A stretch of DNA of 64,000 bases from positions 62,001-126,000 of the forward strand of contig JAGFBZ010002330.1 of NCBI GenBank assembly GCA_018398805.1, read 5' to 3'. The notes below the pieces were generated by a model. It did not search any database and was not told the DNA's origin. It saw only the letters and a program-made list of their open reading frames with translations. The position numbers and the translations under genes are program-made. The stretch comes from Hirundichthys speculiger (taxonomy: Eukaryota > Chordata > Actinopteri > Beloniformes > Exocoetidae). Numbering within the stretch: the first letter of the stretch is position 1; every line of letters begins with the position of its first letter. This document shows, piece after piece, positions 24,074 through 46,337 of the stretch.

Positions 24074-24268
24074 CAAATAGCTTTGATTTGTAGCCAAAGG
24101 GACATGCTGGCTTCCACTTGATAATTATGCATTTTTTAAAAAACAGTTTTTAAACCTTTCTGGTACAGATTTTGCTTTATTTTGCTCTTTCCCTCCCTAA
24201 AGATCAGATCAGCTCTCTTGGCTTCCTCTGTATGACTGTTGTATCTGGATTAGCCTGTTAAAAAGGTC

Positions 24269-24575
24269 TCAGTTGGCGCTGACTTGCTCTTGCGTGTCAT
24301 TTTCACTGCTATAGTCTGATTTGGGCTCATCCTCAAAATCTTCGTACATGTCCATCTCATCCTCGCCGTTTACCGGCTCGTTGTTGTTTGCCAAGGTGTT
24401 GGGCTCTAGCTTCATGTTGTAGGCGCTCTGAATGACGGGAATGGATGGCTCAGGACTTGCTGAGGTACTTGAGCACTCTGACGTCATCTGAGGTGAGGGT
24501 GTGGTGTTCGCCATGGTGATGGCCCCAGGATAGACCATACTGGCGCTGGTGGTGATCGGAATCTGTGGTGGCTGC
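24269..24575 (-). CDS. sox6: sox6 last coding exon: C-terminal region and stop
   Basis: Terminal coding exon of the SoxD transcription factor SOX6. The acceptor is tttgtccag|GC at 24576. The first base completes the Gly codon left by the previous exon, giving ..[12 protein letters not shown]. The 101 residues then include [38 protein letters not shown], and an acidic tail with [20 protein letters not shown] ending in VSAN and a TGA stop at 24269-24271. The tail [15 protein letters not shown] is the SOX6 signature. SOX5 instead ends in a DVDYGSDSEN-type tail, so this is sox6, not sox5 or sox13. The region is a conserved SoxD C-terminus without a known fold. Confidence 0.95.
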
Positions 24576-34291
<9,716 letters not shown>

Positions 34292-34397
34292 CATCTAGAT
34301 CCTCTGGCCTGGTAAGGTCGATAACCCTGTGGCCGATCTTTCCTTCTTCTCCCAGTTTGCCGAGGTGGTGTCCAATGTTTTCAAAATGTGCCCTCTC
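34292..34397 (-). CDS. sox6: sox6 exon: linker between coiled coil and HMG region
   Basis: The acceptor is tttctgcag|GA at 34398 and the donor is GATG|GTAGGG at 34291. The 35 codons read ERAHFENIGHHLGKLGEEGK and then [15 protein letters not shown], plus one base that completes Gly with the next exon. The human equivalent is [29 protein letters not shown], so the VIDLTRPED end is conserved while the middle has drifted. The exon is too short and interrupted to stand out as an open frame; it was located by homology and exact phase agreement (0 in, 1 out). Confidence 0.93.
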
Positions 34398-37300
34398 CTG
34401 CAGAAAAATACAGACAGGTAAACACACAAGCACATGTTCACATTTTTACACAAAAGGAAATTGTAAAAGAAAAAAATAGAAAAGAAAAAAAGTGCCTTTC
34501 ATAAATGCAAGTTGTTTTGGAGAGCTGCTCTTTTGACATGAGCTTTTACCTCATCCCTCTATTCAGCAGCAGATATAATGGGTGACAGGAGGCAGAGAAG
34601 ACAGTGAGGGGCAGGGGTTCTGTAAATAGATTTATAGAGGGATACTTTGTGATCCCAAGCACACAACGGGGCCGTGGCCCTTTTTGCAATGTGTTCAGAT
34701 TTTCCTCTGTAATCTTCCCCTTACATCCTCCCTTCCAGTCCACAGTGCCCAGAGCTCAGCGGCCATCATTTATTCAGAGTTCATGCTTTGGAGAACACAC
34801 CGTGTTTTCCCGTTTGTCATGTTTCTTTGTGCTCAGATTAAACTTGGCATCATGTCGTACTTGACGCACAATGAAACCCTGTCATTCAGCACTCCGTGAC
34901 AATATTAAATGTCATGTCCGTGTGCATTTACAGAATAAAATAACAGCTTTCGGGGGCCCCTGAATAGTTGCTGCACATTACACTTAATGTATTATGCAAG
35001 GGGAGAGTGCCGACTACTGCTGGCTCCATTGTTGAATGACCTACTTCCTCAGTGAATACACAGGGCATTAGCAAAAGGCTGTCTTCCCCTCGAAAGACTC
35101 AACTAGGAGATGGACACTTTGACTCTGCATGATACAAATAATCTCTACCCCCCCAGGTTTCGCTCGGATGACACTAAAAGCAGGCATGTTGCCACCATTC
35201 ACAAAGCATTTGTTTTACTCCCAGGGTGCATGCTCAATCTCTGCCAGAGATGTACTGTCTATGCTGACCTCTGCTCATTTTCTTTCCAAACAAGCCTATT
35301 ACACGCATATTGAATGGACACTCAGGTAGAGTCCACATACAATACCAGCAGCTCCCTGATCACACACACATGCATTTATGAGTCTATCTTTTGTGATGCG
35401 TTTTGCGGATTCCCGCTATGCAGAGATTTTTTTCCACAAGTAACAGGTAATAAAGAAATTAAGCAGAGCTACATTATGACAGATAAATTGCAGTTTATGT
35501 ATAAGTTTCATTGATGTTTTGTCGATAAGAAAAGAAGAATATGTGTTTTTTTATGTTTTCTTTTTCTTTTTCTTTCGTGTAACTTTCTCACGAGGGACAA
35601 GATGAAGAATAAAGAGTTCAAATCCATTTGTGGCCATTCACAGTATTTTTTTGATTTTCTTCCTGCTTTTATTTATTCAAGAACTGTTCTTTCAAAAGAA
35701 AGGAATGGGAGAGAGGCAGAAAAAAGCACTGCAATTTGCCATCATACTTGGAGGAGCTCTCATTATTTATGACCAGCTGAGTGATTCTGATATACAATTA
35801 AGCACTACCTGGTTATGGCCCCTGATTAGAGGCTGTCTGTCTGACGGCCCTTTGCTTACTTAAGTGTTTTCTAATTATGACATATGTAGTGGCCCCTGCT
35901 GGGCAAGAGGACACTTTGTAAAGAGAAGATGGAGTATGGTGCCTTTCACAGTGTCATGGTCTGTGTAAAGGCACATGTGCACGCGCCTACATGCGCACGT
36001 ACACAGAGCCTTATCCATCACCCAGCCACATTATTGCTCTTAATGAAAGAAGCTAGCAGCCTGATGACAAAGTGACTGAAACGCGATTAGCTGCGTGGTG
36101 CTGCTTCAGATGCTGCATGGGCAGTCCACTAGGAAGACCCAGCTTTCATTGGTGCTGTATGTCTGTAATAAAGTAGTCATTTCATCCCTCTTCTGTGCTT
36201 CGTTGGCCCCTCTTGATCAATCAAGTCCTTTTATAAACTCATGATCATTAAGCATCATGTTGGGCTGAGAAGGAGTGAGAACAGGGGCCATCCATCAATG
36301 AATTTCATTAATAGCTAGCGGAGAGTTTAACTTCTTTCTCCACTGCACTAAGTCATATGATCAGCAAAGATCAGCACATGAGACAGCTGGAAACAACACT
36401 GAATAAACTCCTTATTTTAGGATTGCTTGAGGTTGCTTAATTTTGTTTGTTTGACAGCAATGTAAAAAAAAATAAAATAAAATATAACAAGTTTTGATCT
36501 ATTTCCTTAAAGCTACTGCTTTGCATGCAACATTATGATGGTGCAATTATAGTAAGTAATCTTCTCTTGCTATGCTAATTAATATCAGACTATCAACCCA
36601 ATATGGTACCACAAATTTTCATAAAATTTTATATACTAAGCTTAATATACTTATTAGTTATAAGTTTGCTAATTTATATCTGTGAGGCAGAAATATAACA
36701 GAAATTGAGGCCATAAATTATCTGCAGAGCACCGGGGTTTTGTTTTAGGGTAGGAGCATATCCAGTGAACTAATGCTTCTTAACTGCCCGCGCATCAAGT
36801 GCTGTGATAAATTAATGGCAGTTTTATTATTTTATAGGGTCATTAAATTTTTACTGATCACTCTGACACAGAGGAGTAGCAAAGGACATGCAGTATCTGG
36901 GGAAGCTGGCCATTCTGCTGTGACATGAGATGGAGAGGCTGAAAAAAAAAAAAGGGAGCCCGTCGATATATGGCTGATATAAAAGAAGATATTTAGTAAA
37001 CAAAACACATGGGCAAGATAAGAGCATTGATAATTGAAAATGAAAGCCATTAAGTGCTAAAATAAAATATGCAAGAGAAAGGACATTAAACTAAAGAAGA
37101 CATGAGAGAAAAAAATCAAGGCCAGGGAGGAGAGGGAAAGATAAAGAAACAGGAAACAAAAGATGTAACAGTACACATTATTTCCCTCCCACCCGGACCA
37201 CAACTGCTGGCAAGCTACCGGTCCCTCCCCTAAATGACTTCAGCATGCAGCTCTCCACACCGCAAGTAAAATTACAGCACTGCAGTCGTAGTGGAGGACT

Positions 37301-40300
37301 GCCACCCACAATAATCTCATCTGCCCTGCCTGTGCAGTCTTTTGTCTCTAAACTTTGATAGCAGGCCGAGTACTTTGTTCAGTTGCACGTGACTTCAGCT
37401 GGCCAGCGAAGTCTTGAGCCAAGTCAGTGAAGCTATGAGTCACAGGAAAAGAGAGGAAAGTAAAAAAAAAGAGGATAGATAGCAGAATCTTTGGAACATC
37501 TTGGGCGAGGGAACCAAAAAGGGCCCTTGTTAATGCTGTAAAGAAAGCTTTAATCTGGCTGGCCACAGAACATGTGCCGGAGTCCTTCTGCTCTGCCCAC
37601 AGGGTGTATTCTGGGTAGAGGCGGGTGGCGGACAGCCCTGCGTATTGTGCCTGCTCTTGCCCTGTATTTAGGCAACACATTGCCAATCCTGACACTCCTT
37701 CACTCTCTCCTTTGTAAAAAGCATCTTGATTGCGGGGTAATATGGTACGAGATTACAAAAATGTCCTTTACTTATTTTTTTATATGCTGACATATCATTA
37801 AAATATATATCCCATTGTATATTAACACTGGTAATCTATACATTTTGAGTTCTTTTTTCTTTTTCATTATTATTTTGTCTACAAAATGACCTGGCTCCTC
37901 GCTCAAAAGTGATTAGGTCACCCAGATTATCCAGGAAGATTTAAAACGTATGTGTTTCATCTCTAAAATTCTTCGAAATCGGGTTTGAGCCTATATATTC
38001 TTTCCAAAGAAATAGCAGCGAGTAACTTAAAGTCTTACTGTGCGGTTGTTTCTTGGCCTTAAATGTATGTATATAAACTAAATGAGAAGTTAAGCTGCCA
38101 CCCCGAAATCTGACAGCAGTTACTGTGGTACGTTTGGAAATCTTTGAACACCCTCCTTTTTTTTCCCCTCTGCAAGTACATGATTGTGTATTTTTGATAT
38201 TTCAAATCTTTAACAGCCACAGGACCCTAAATAGCCACTTATATTTGATAATATACAGAATCGGCTCTTGTTATATCACACACCTGGTATGTGGCAAGTT
38301 GAAGGCAGCGCTTGAGACCACAATGAAGGCTTTGTGTATCAAATGTCAGTCACCAATGTGGTCTGTAGTTCTTGAGTGAAGACTGATGGTTTCAGACTAA
38401 ACCCCTCAACAATTTGTCCTGGTCCTGATGGAAACAAAGACTGCACTTTAACATGGCTACAGCGTCTCAAAGCTCCACCCCCCATCTGTTTTGTGTTTTT
38501 TATTGTAACCAGTTGCAGTGTTATTTATAAGTCTGCTGCTTTTCAGTAGTTCTTGCTAGTTTTGAACCATTTAAATGTTAAGTACATCCAGCCATGCGGT
38601 AAACCCACAGGTCCTCTCATACAGGCTGTGGCTCTCTTTTCAGTCATAGCTGTCCCTTTGCGCAGGCTAATGCAGGCAGCAGCAGAATCAACAGTAGCAG
38701 CCACAAAAGGCTGGCATCTGTTCTAACATCACACAGACCAGAGATGGAAAAGCTATTCCTGTCTCATTTGTCTTGCCAGGGCATCGCCTCATTTGTTTAA
38801 AAAACGGAGGTAAGAAAAGTAAAAAAGCCTTTAATTAAAAGAAAAAAATATATATATATGTATATATAAATATAAAGGGAGAAAAAGAAATAAAGGTTGT
38901 GTCATTATTAAGATAAATTATTTTATGGTGGAAGGAAAATCTAAAAAATACAACCTTCTGTGCCGATTTTAAAAATGAGAGCTGAGGATAGCAATAATTT
39001 CTATGACATACTGTGGCTAGTTTTGGACATTATATCATTTTATACAGATGCTTGAATGAAACTCTTTTTGTATGTGATGCTGAAGTCAACTGAAATCTGA
39101 TGAAACACTCAAAATTGGAGTGTGTAACATTTGTGCATCTCAGTGCTGTGACACATTCCTGACACTATGTTCAGTCCTTTTTATCCTCCTCCATATCTGT
39201 GTTAACATTATTTATGGGTGACCAGCCCTCAATGATCCAGAACAGTTTACTGGCTCGTCCTGGGAATGTAAGTTGGGCTAAAGCCTTGCACCTTATCAAA
39301 TCCTCCAGGCTGCAAACAGCAAGATATAAACTGCAGCACTACCAAAATCTCTTTGACATATGGACAAAAACCTGAAGACATAAGTCTTTTTGGACAGTGG
39401 AGCCTTAATATTCCAGCTGTAACAATACCAGAGACAACAAATGATCATATGCAGCCTATTCTTTTTCTTCTTCTTTATCGTCTGTGCCTTTGAGGCGAAT
39501 GCAGCCTCACAGGTTTTAGACACCGGGGCCAGCGGGAATTCTGAATAACTGAAGCAGGCAAGACATTCACCACGTGAAAACACAACTGGAAAAAATAATG
39601 GACTCACTTCAGCCAAGTGACCCTACAAAGATACACTCTCGGTGTCTTTCTGGGGAAGTGGCAAGAGAGAGAGAGAGAAAGGAGAGAGCGCAAAAGACTT
39701 GACCTGGGACAGGAGCCTGCTGTCCCACAGTCACACACACAAACACACACGGGCACACTTTACACACACAACCTTACAGTATTTTTATTCATTTGGCAAA
39801 CATGAACAATTGGGCAAAGCATTAATGTACGCAATCCTCACAATGGCACTTGCTGGCTACATTCACTGTCTGAGAGTTGCGCATAATCTAATTTGGATGA
39901 GCGAACCCTTGTATGCCAAGGATTTACATTGCAGCCAAAATGCCTTGGTTTGCAATTTTCAAGACAGCAGTCGAAAAGGCGCAGAAAATTGCTTCCAGGG
40001 CTGCAAAGCAGACAAGGTTATATTCAAAGTCTTTGTGAGAGCTTTGCCTCAATAGGAGCCCTGGCATCACATGCACACACGCACACACGAACGCGGACTT
40101 GAATGTGTATACACACTCGCACACAGACACACACTGGGGGAACAGTATAACCACAACAACCAATAGGTTAGAAGTCTGGATTTTGCGGAGCACAAGTGTA
40201 AGCTCCATTTGAATATTTACAGGCTGAGCTTTGGGATATGAGAAATGGACAATTGTAGTCATCAATACTCAGGAAAGGGCAGTTCAATAGGTTAATACAC

Positions 40301-40590
40301 TGACCTTTCCCCTTTTGATTCCAGTTAGGGACTTGTCAGCACAAGAATATATTTTATCTTACACTACCTCCAGAACATCACATCTGCAGCATTTTAGTAC
40401 GTACCAACTCCAGAAAATTCCAGCATAGGCCGGACCTATGCTGGAGTGGAAGTTGAGGATACCATGACCACTTTTATTTTTTCTCTGCTCATTGTCTTTT
40501 TTTCTGACCTGTCACCATATATGCCATTTGAGTCAGAGAAGTGCTATTTATTAATTAAAATTATATATTCATATTCAAATTATTTATATA

Positions 40591-40636
<46 letters not shown>

Positions 40637-40643
40637 ATATATA

Positions 40644-40674
<31 letters not shown>

Positions 40675-43659
40675 ATTTTTTTCCTCCCTGAAGAAATATA
40701 CCGTTCACTAATGGGATTCAAACAATTAAAGGAAATGCATTGCCTAAATACCACTAAACTGATTTTTTCTTGCTGAGCCAGTGAAAATGTATTTGCAGAA
40801 AGCACTCCATCTCTGACCTATGGGCCATATATTCTAATAGGCCATAAATGTTGATGACAAGCCTGCAACATACAGTAGCGGAATCTCTGCATGCACCATC
40901 TGAATCAAAACATGAGGACGCAGATGCTTGAAATTTATTCACCCGTGACCATGAAAAACAGTGTGTCCAGTTATAGACAGAGTATATAATAGAGAGAAAC
41001 AATTCAAACGGTTACAAATGGCCTCAGATGTGCTGTATATGACTGCAGGCATTCTCTTGCATTCTAGGTAAAAGCATCCACTCCGTGAGGAGGAGATGGT
41101 AAATAATGGAACAAAGTAATTGCCCTCTGCAGACAATAATACTTTTAGATAAATATTTCAAAATGGCAAATTGCAGAAGGCTTGTAAAGTGTTTTATTGT
41201 ACTGATGGAATATAGTAAAAAAAAGACAAATAAAAAGACAAGAAGAAAATCCGCTCTGGTAAAGCATGAATATTTTACATTAAAGACTTGTGTACTATTG
41301 AATGGAGAGAGATTTCTCCCATGTTCTCCCGGGTCAGCGGACAGAAGGGAGGGAAGGAGAACTAGAACCACAGTGATAAAGGTGAGGGAGGATCTCATTG
41401 TACTGTTCAGATACACTTTGTATGAAAAGATGAATTGATCCATCTGTAAGGAGCACTTAGACCCACTCCTATGCCCGGTCATTATAGTGGGATAAATCAA
41501 TATTTAATATCCCCTTCTTACAGCCACACTGAATGATCTTAACCTCTCCTTAATCCCATTTATGTTACCTTTCCAGAATCTTCTTCCTACACGCTCTCAC
41601 TATGATAAACTTCCAAACAAGTGACTTGGAGGGGAGCTATTAAAGACCACACCATATTTATGTCAGGTGAGGTGCTTTCTTAAAATATTAATATTCTGAA
41701 ACTGACTAAAGTGAAAGCTTTTATCTGGAGCATTCAAGCCTTTCTCGTGCGTTGGCTTGTTGTATCAGCAAAAGAGTCTCTCACCTCTTTCATTTCACAG
41801 CTGAATTACAACTCACAGCTCTTTATTGCAGCGAAATGATGAAGATGATGGGGCAATTCTTTTAGCTGACGTGATAAAGCCTATAATTTCACATCATACT
41901 AATATTTCCAGTGACACTGAAACTAAGACGTGACGACAGCTTACTGATTTTCCCAAGTAAGAGAGTCAGGCATGAGTTTGGTTGAGGAATATGTTTTATA
42001 AGACTGATTTTGTAGTGAAAACAGAAACATATGACCTGAGGTGATGCTTTTCATTTGGGGGTCCTAGCAAGATATATTTACACAGTTGTATGTGATTGCT
42101 CTAAACGGCTGGTGCTCTATTTTTTGTGTTGTCAATAGTAATATCCTATTATTCTACACACTAATAATAAAGTACTTTAATTCATGACCCTTTATAATGC
42201 TACTATAGCACCCCCCCATCCCCCAACCCCACACACATACACAAACCCACCCATACAAATCCACACTTTTTGTCTCTCCTTAGGTGGGCCACACAAACAG
42301 AGGGTATTTTACAGGTGAGGAACAACTGACTCTTTCAACCAGATGATCTCTTTGCAGAAAGATAAAAAAAAAAAAATGAAAAACATTTGTTTCCTCATAG
42401 ATGTTTCTTTTAACATTGGTTGAACACAGGTTCAGTCCAAAATTCTGAGAAAAATAATAATATCTCACAAAAGCGCATGCAAGAAATAAAAAAGGTGTTG
42501 AGCTCTACCTAATAAGAACAATGAAACGGTAGGTGTGCTGTCCTGCTTGGCTGACCACAAGAAAACCTGCGTTTTTAAGTATGGGGCATGGACGCAGCTG
42601 CACCATCTCCTGTGACTGACAATCAGAGAAGGTTTTTGCAAGCTCATAGTTAAAGATTCATATATTATGTGGTGACTTAATGACTTAACAAAGACCACCC
42701 CCCTAAAAAAAAAAAAAAGAAGCTGGGAATTGATTTTTGTGTAAGGATATGTGGCCTTTGAAGTTATATACCATGTATCATGAGATAATGGATTGATTCC
42801 TTATTGTGAAGCTCTTTGAAGAGGTAAATGAAGTAAATGAAGGCGAGCCTCATCTCTGCTCATTCTCTCTCAGGGCTGCACAAATTTATTTACCTCATTT
42901 CAGAAAAAGCATAGTTGATTGCCACCTGCAAAGACAGTGATCCCTTCCAAATACTAAATTAGACAGAAATCAAAATAGATATTCAGTGACTTTTTTACAT
43001 ATACATTGACCTAGTTGAGGGTGTTGGTTGAAAGTGTCAGGTGCTGAAATATTGATGAGCATCGCTCCCAGTTTCTGCCTGCTCCTCACAGCCAACTGGC
43101 AACATGGCATCAAACTGAAGAGAGGAGGACAGCTTTTTTCTTTCCTTGATTGACTCATTGATTGAAGATATTTTTAAAGGGAATCCCTGGGAGTGTGTGC
43201 TCCTGGTACAAAGCAGTCCCATCCCGTGTCAGGGGACGGAGAGGGCTGCAAGTCGGCTTTAATTGGGCAGAGACTTCAGAGTCTTCTTAACCCACACCGG
43301 GCACTGCCATGGCCTGTCACGGCCCTCACACCAACATCAACAACGCAGACGCCTCTAAACACGAACGCACAAGCATATTCATTACTAATTTGAGTAAACA
43401 TGCATGTGCCTGCTAAACTTTGCCAGCTCTTATCAATACGACCACCCTGGACTTGGATTAAAGAAAATTATTAGTTTTAAGAATTGCTGCTCCATCAAAA
43501 TCTTCCACTTTCTTGAATAGTTTCTTCCCTCTGCTACAGACAAAAAGGCCTGAAACTGCTGTGGTCGCCTGCTTACACGTTGCTTAGTGGAATAATCTTG
43601 CAGTGGAGAAAACCTGAATAAAGGGTAAAGCAGACAGAGTACATGAAGCTGCTTCTAAC
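34398..43659 (-). other. sox6 intron (9.3 kb), rich in candidate conserved non-coding blocks
   Basis: Large GT-AG intron. Repeat-free blocks at about 34890-35040, 35700-35960, 36030-36400, 39800-40060 and 41520-41950 look unlike neutral sequence (balanced composition, homeodomain-like TAATTA/ATTA cores, a SOX-type CATTGTT at 35027-35033). They are candidates for the regulatory elements known to crowd SOX6 introns. A long (TA)n tract lies at 40596-40675. No transposon was recognised. Confidence 0.6.
40596..40675. repeat. (TA)n tract with interruptions
   Basis: About 40 TA units with two short interruptions; self-complementary. Confidence 0.95.
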
Positions 43660-43847
43660 CTTGTCGGATCTGCAGTTATTGAGGCCCACTGAACTGAGAG
43701 CGGACAGCTTTGACTCTATGCCCTGCTGGTGGTGTTGCAGCTGCTCCCTTTGGATCTGCTCCCTCATCTTCCGGGCCTCCTGGATGGCCTTCATCACTGT
43801 ATCCTGGTCCCCAAACAATGCAGTCGAGTTTAGGCTGGACAAAATAT
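43660..43847 (-). CDS. sox6: sox6 exon: second coiled coil
   Basis: The acceptor is cctgtatag|AT at 43848 and the donor is GACAAG|GTTAGA at 43659. Two bases complete Asp, then 62 codons read [40 protein letters not shown] and on to [12 protein letters not shown]. The central heptad-like segment [20 protein letters not shown] is the second coiled coil of SoxD proteins, which assists dimerisation. Dimers prefer paired HMG sites. The human sequence is nearly identical through the coiled coil and diverges in the Q-rich stretch after it. Confidence 0.95.
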
Positions 43848-43987
43848 CTATACAGGGAGGCAGCACAATTAGTTTACGTCCAAAAGGGAAAAATAATATA
43901 TTTGTGACAAATGTATTACCAAAGAGGTACCAAAGCTTGGCAATTTTGTGTCAATGAAGTAAATGTGGAGACACGTTAAGGTCTTAC
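43848..43987 (-). other. Very short sox6 intron (140 bp)
   Basis: GT-AG intron between the PLNLS exon and the coiled-coil exon, far smaller than its neighbours. It is bounded by GTAAGA at the 5' end and tgtatag at the 3' end. Confidence 0.9.
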
Positions 43988-44168
43988 CGAGAGACGAGGC
44001 CCGGCCCAGGCCTCCTCCAAGTGGGCTGGGGATGCCACCTTTGCCAACGAGGGTGGTAGGGCTGCTTTTACTGCCAGAGAACAGATTCTGTGTCGGGGAT
44101 GTAGGAGATTTGACCATTTCTGTCGTCTTTGGCCGAGCAGACAGGTTGAGGGGCTGTGTTCCCTCCTC
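43988..44168 (-). CDS. sox6: sox6 exon: CtBP-binding PLNLS motif
   Basis: The acceptor is gctgctgtag|GA at 44169 and the donor is CTCG|GTAAGA at 43987. Sixty codons read [40 protein letters not shown], and then [22 protein letters not shown] (44139-44153) is the motif through which SOX6 recruits the corepressor CtBP2. [10 protein letters not shown] and the IPSP.GG.LGR.SSL end are SOX6-type; SOX5 differs. With the last residues of the previous exon (ITQVK) it forms VKEE, matching the second sumoylation site described for human SOX6 (VKDE). Confidence 0.95.
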
Positions 44169-46187
44169 CTACAGCAGCAGAGATACGAGTATGAGAGAAG
44201 ACAGATGTGAGTATCCCCCACCCCCTTTCTTGGAGGAGCTCTGGATGCCCAGACAGCACAGTTTTCCCCTGCTTCTGGTTAATTATAGGATCCCTATCCT
44301 GACCACCACGTACTCCCTGATTCCTCCTCTCCTCTCCTCTCCTCTCCTCTCCTCTCCTCTCCTCTCCTCTCCTCTGTGATCTTCCTCACAGTTGCCCAGC
44401 ACCTTTGTTCACACTAATTAAAGCAGATTCTGTCTCTCTGTACATCTTCATCTGTTCTGCCTCTCCTCCTCCCCGCTCTCTGTGTCTGCACTCCGGTTGA
44501 AGAATAAATAATGACCAGATAACAGCAGTGACAATGATCAAAGACAGCTGTTCCATTCATCAGATGTCGGCTTGCATTATCTATTTCATTAACTTGTTTT
44601 CTAATTTCACTCCTCGTTTGTGCATACTTGGTTTCATCATATGCTTTGATATGCCCATTCCTAAAAAAAATATCGAGTGCAGTGTGGCTTTTAGATGAGC
44701 TCAAAGGAGGATGCATTTGTTCTGTTTCTGTGTTTTCTGGATTGTTGCAGCCTGTTACTTCTGTGAGGTGAAGAGCACTATCCTTCAAGTTGCCATTCGC
44801 AGCCTGTGTTCTGCTGAGAACAAATGTGCTTTACCAGTTGGAGCCCCAGTGATACACTGGATTTGAATTCAAGTCAGATACAGTTAATACAAAAATATAA
44901 TTGGTCAAAAAAAAAAAAAAGAAAATCAAAGATTGTGGGCCAACTACCCCATAAGCACAACAAGAACTGCAGATTTGCTGAATAACAATCAATGCTGAAT
45001 GACAATAACAGAAACAAAACATTAGCTTTGCAGAAGAGAAATATCAGTTTGCACAGGATAAATCTCCATGTGTACACAGCAGTATTTTGAATCAGATTGG
45101 AGCTCATGCCGTCAGTTACAGTATTGTTTGGAGCCAAAGTGACTCCTTGTCCAAACATATGGTTCAAGCATAGACTGCCCCAAGGCCTTGTTATTACTGT
45201 GCCAATAACAGTTTGTCATGCAGTGAAGCCGAAAACAGACAAACAAAACTGAGGGCAATCTGATTCCACTGGAGTTTGGACAGACGTGGGAAGATGCCAG
45301 TACATGTTTGCCATATGTTCATTAATGTGTACTTAATTTAATTTAAAGTCCTCAATATTAGTGTATTTTGAAATATTTGTAATATTTTCTCTAGACTTGA
45401 GGCTGTGTCCATTTCTGACAAATGGAAAATTGTACTTGCATGATGAAATTAATATTTTGGTCAGTTGGATAGAAACTCCAGGAGACAGGGGACCTGCATG
45501 AGTGCGTGTCCACAAAAGTGTGCAAATTAGTGAAGAGAAGCTCGAGTGATTTCCTGCCGTGATTTATTGTCTTTCGCCATTGTGATATTATTGAGCTAAG
45601 CTACTTTAAAAGGACGTATGTTTCTGATTATGGCCTTAGTGGGTGTGAATGATGTATGAAGCATTTCCATTGCATGGAGACTCAGTGGAGTCATGCCATA
45701 CAGCAGCAGAAAACCTATCCTGCATCTGGTTTGTTTATGGCAAAATATTAAAAAAAGATGTCAAGCATGGACTTTCTGCTTTATTTTTTTTTTTTAAAGT
45801 TGTATAACACTGCTGCAATGGATTTATTATATTTTTATTTTACAAAAAGAGAGAGTGAGAGAGTGAAGAAAAGAAAAGACTTTTCTTTTGTGGGGGGAAA
45901 AGAAAAAAAACATATGTTTCACAAATTACTGGCTTGGAACTGCCATAGCTATAGCAACCATATCCACAGAGTTCTGGTTAAGAGAGAGAGGGCCTTGTTA
46001 AAACCCCAGAGATTGATGGCCTGTTAGAGGCTGGGCTCACCATTGGCAGGCTTGACACTTAAGTAGTGAACACTGTATGTACTATTTTTTGTGTGTTTTT
46101 GTTTTAAGACAATACCATGTAGGCTAGGCTTGTTCAAGTAGCACTAAAGTTCCTGGCTGTGGTATGGATAGGTGAAAGGAGTTGTAC
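44169..46187 (-). other. sox6 intron (2.0 kb) with a pentanucleotide repeat
   Basis: GT-AG intron containing (CCTCT)10 at 44326-44375, purine-rich on the transcript. The rest is unremarkable. Confidence 0.85.
44326..44375. repeat. (CCTCT)10 pentanucleotide repeat
   Basis: Ten perfect units. The sox6 pre-mRNA reads (AGAGG)n about 160 nt upstream of the PLNLS exon acceptor. Confidence 0.97.
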
Positions 46188-46337
46188 CTTGACTTGAGTG
46201 ATAGGGCTGGAGGAACTCTTGTCATTCTTCAGAGATGATGGAGAGATGGGCCCACTAGCATTTAGAGGCTGGGGAAGTGGAGGCATCTTGGCTCCAGGAG
46301 AGACCTGCATGTTGGCAATCTGGGCGGCATACAGTTG
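46188..46337 (-). CDS. sox6: sox6 exon: QLYAAQ region with sumoylation-type lysines
   Basis: The acceptor is ccctacag|CA at 46338 and the donor is GTCAAG|GTACAA at 46187. Exactly 50 codons, phase 0 at both ends: [63 protein letters not shown] is shared by SOX5 and SOX6; the rest follows SOX6. Human SOX6 has IKNE here, a mapped sumoylation site, while this protein has LKND, which keeps the hydrophobic-Lys-x-acid pattern but swaps Glu for Asp. In mammals an optional 41-residue cassette exon can precede this exon; I do not see it. Confidence 0.95.

Larger units (their letters stand above)
19575..24268 (-). other. sox6: Long 3' UTR of sox6 (distal end approximate)
   Basis: The interval runs from the sox6 stop codon downstream on the minus strand. 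Mammalian SOX6 has a 3' UTR of several kilobases, and this stretch behaves the same way: no transposon is recognisable and the sequence is A/T-rich. Good matches to microRNAs known to target Sox6 are spread from 24.07 down to 20.34 kb. Possible poly(A) signals on the transcript strand are AATAAA at 24176-24181, 23476-23481 and 22567-22572 (the last followed by a GT-rich stretch), and ATTAAA at 19594-19599. I placed the end just past the last of these; only the part up to about 20.3 kb is supported by functional sites. Pumilio-type TGTAAATA motifs occur at 21921-21928 and 20015-20022. An (AUU)n tract lies at 23636-23689. Confidence 0.6.

Noticed and set aside
37348..37695. 115-codon minus-strand open frame in a sox6 intron
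   Set aside because: No recognisable domain and no matching splice phases; probably chance.
40446..40691. Open frame ending in alternating Ile-Tyr
   Set aside because: Produced by the (TA)n tract.
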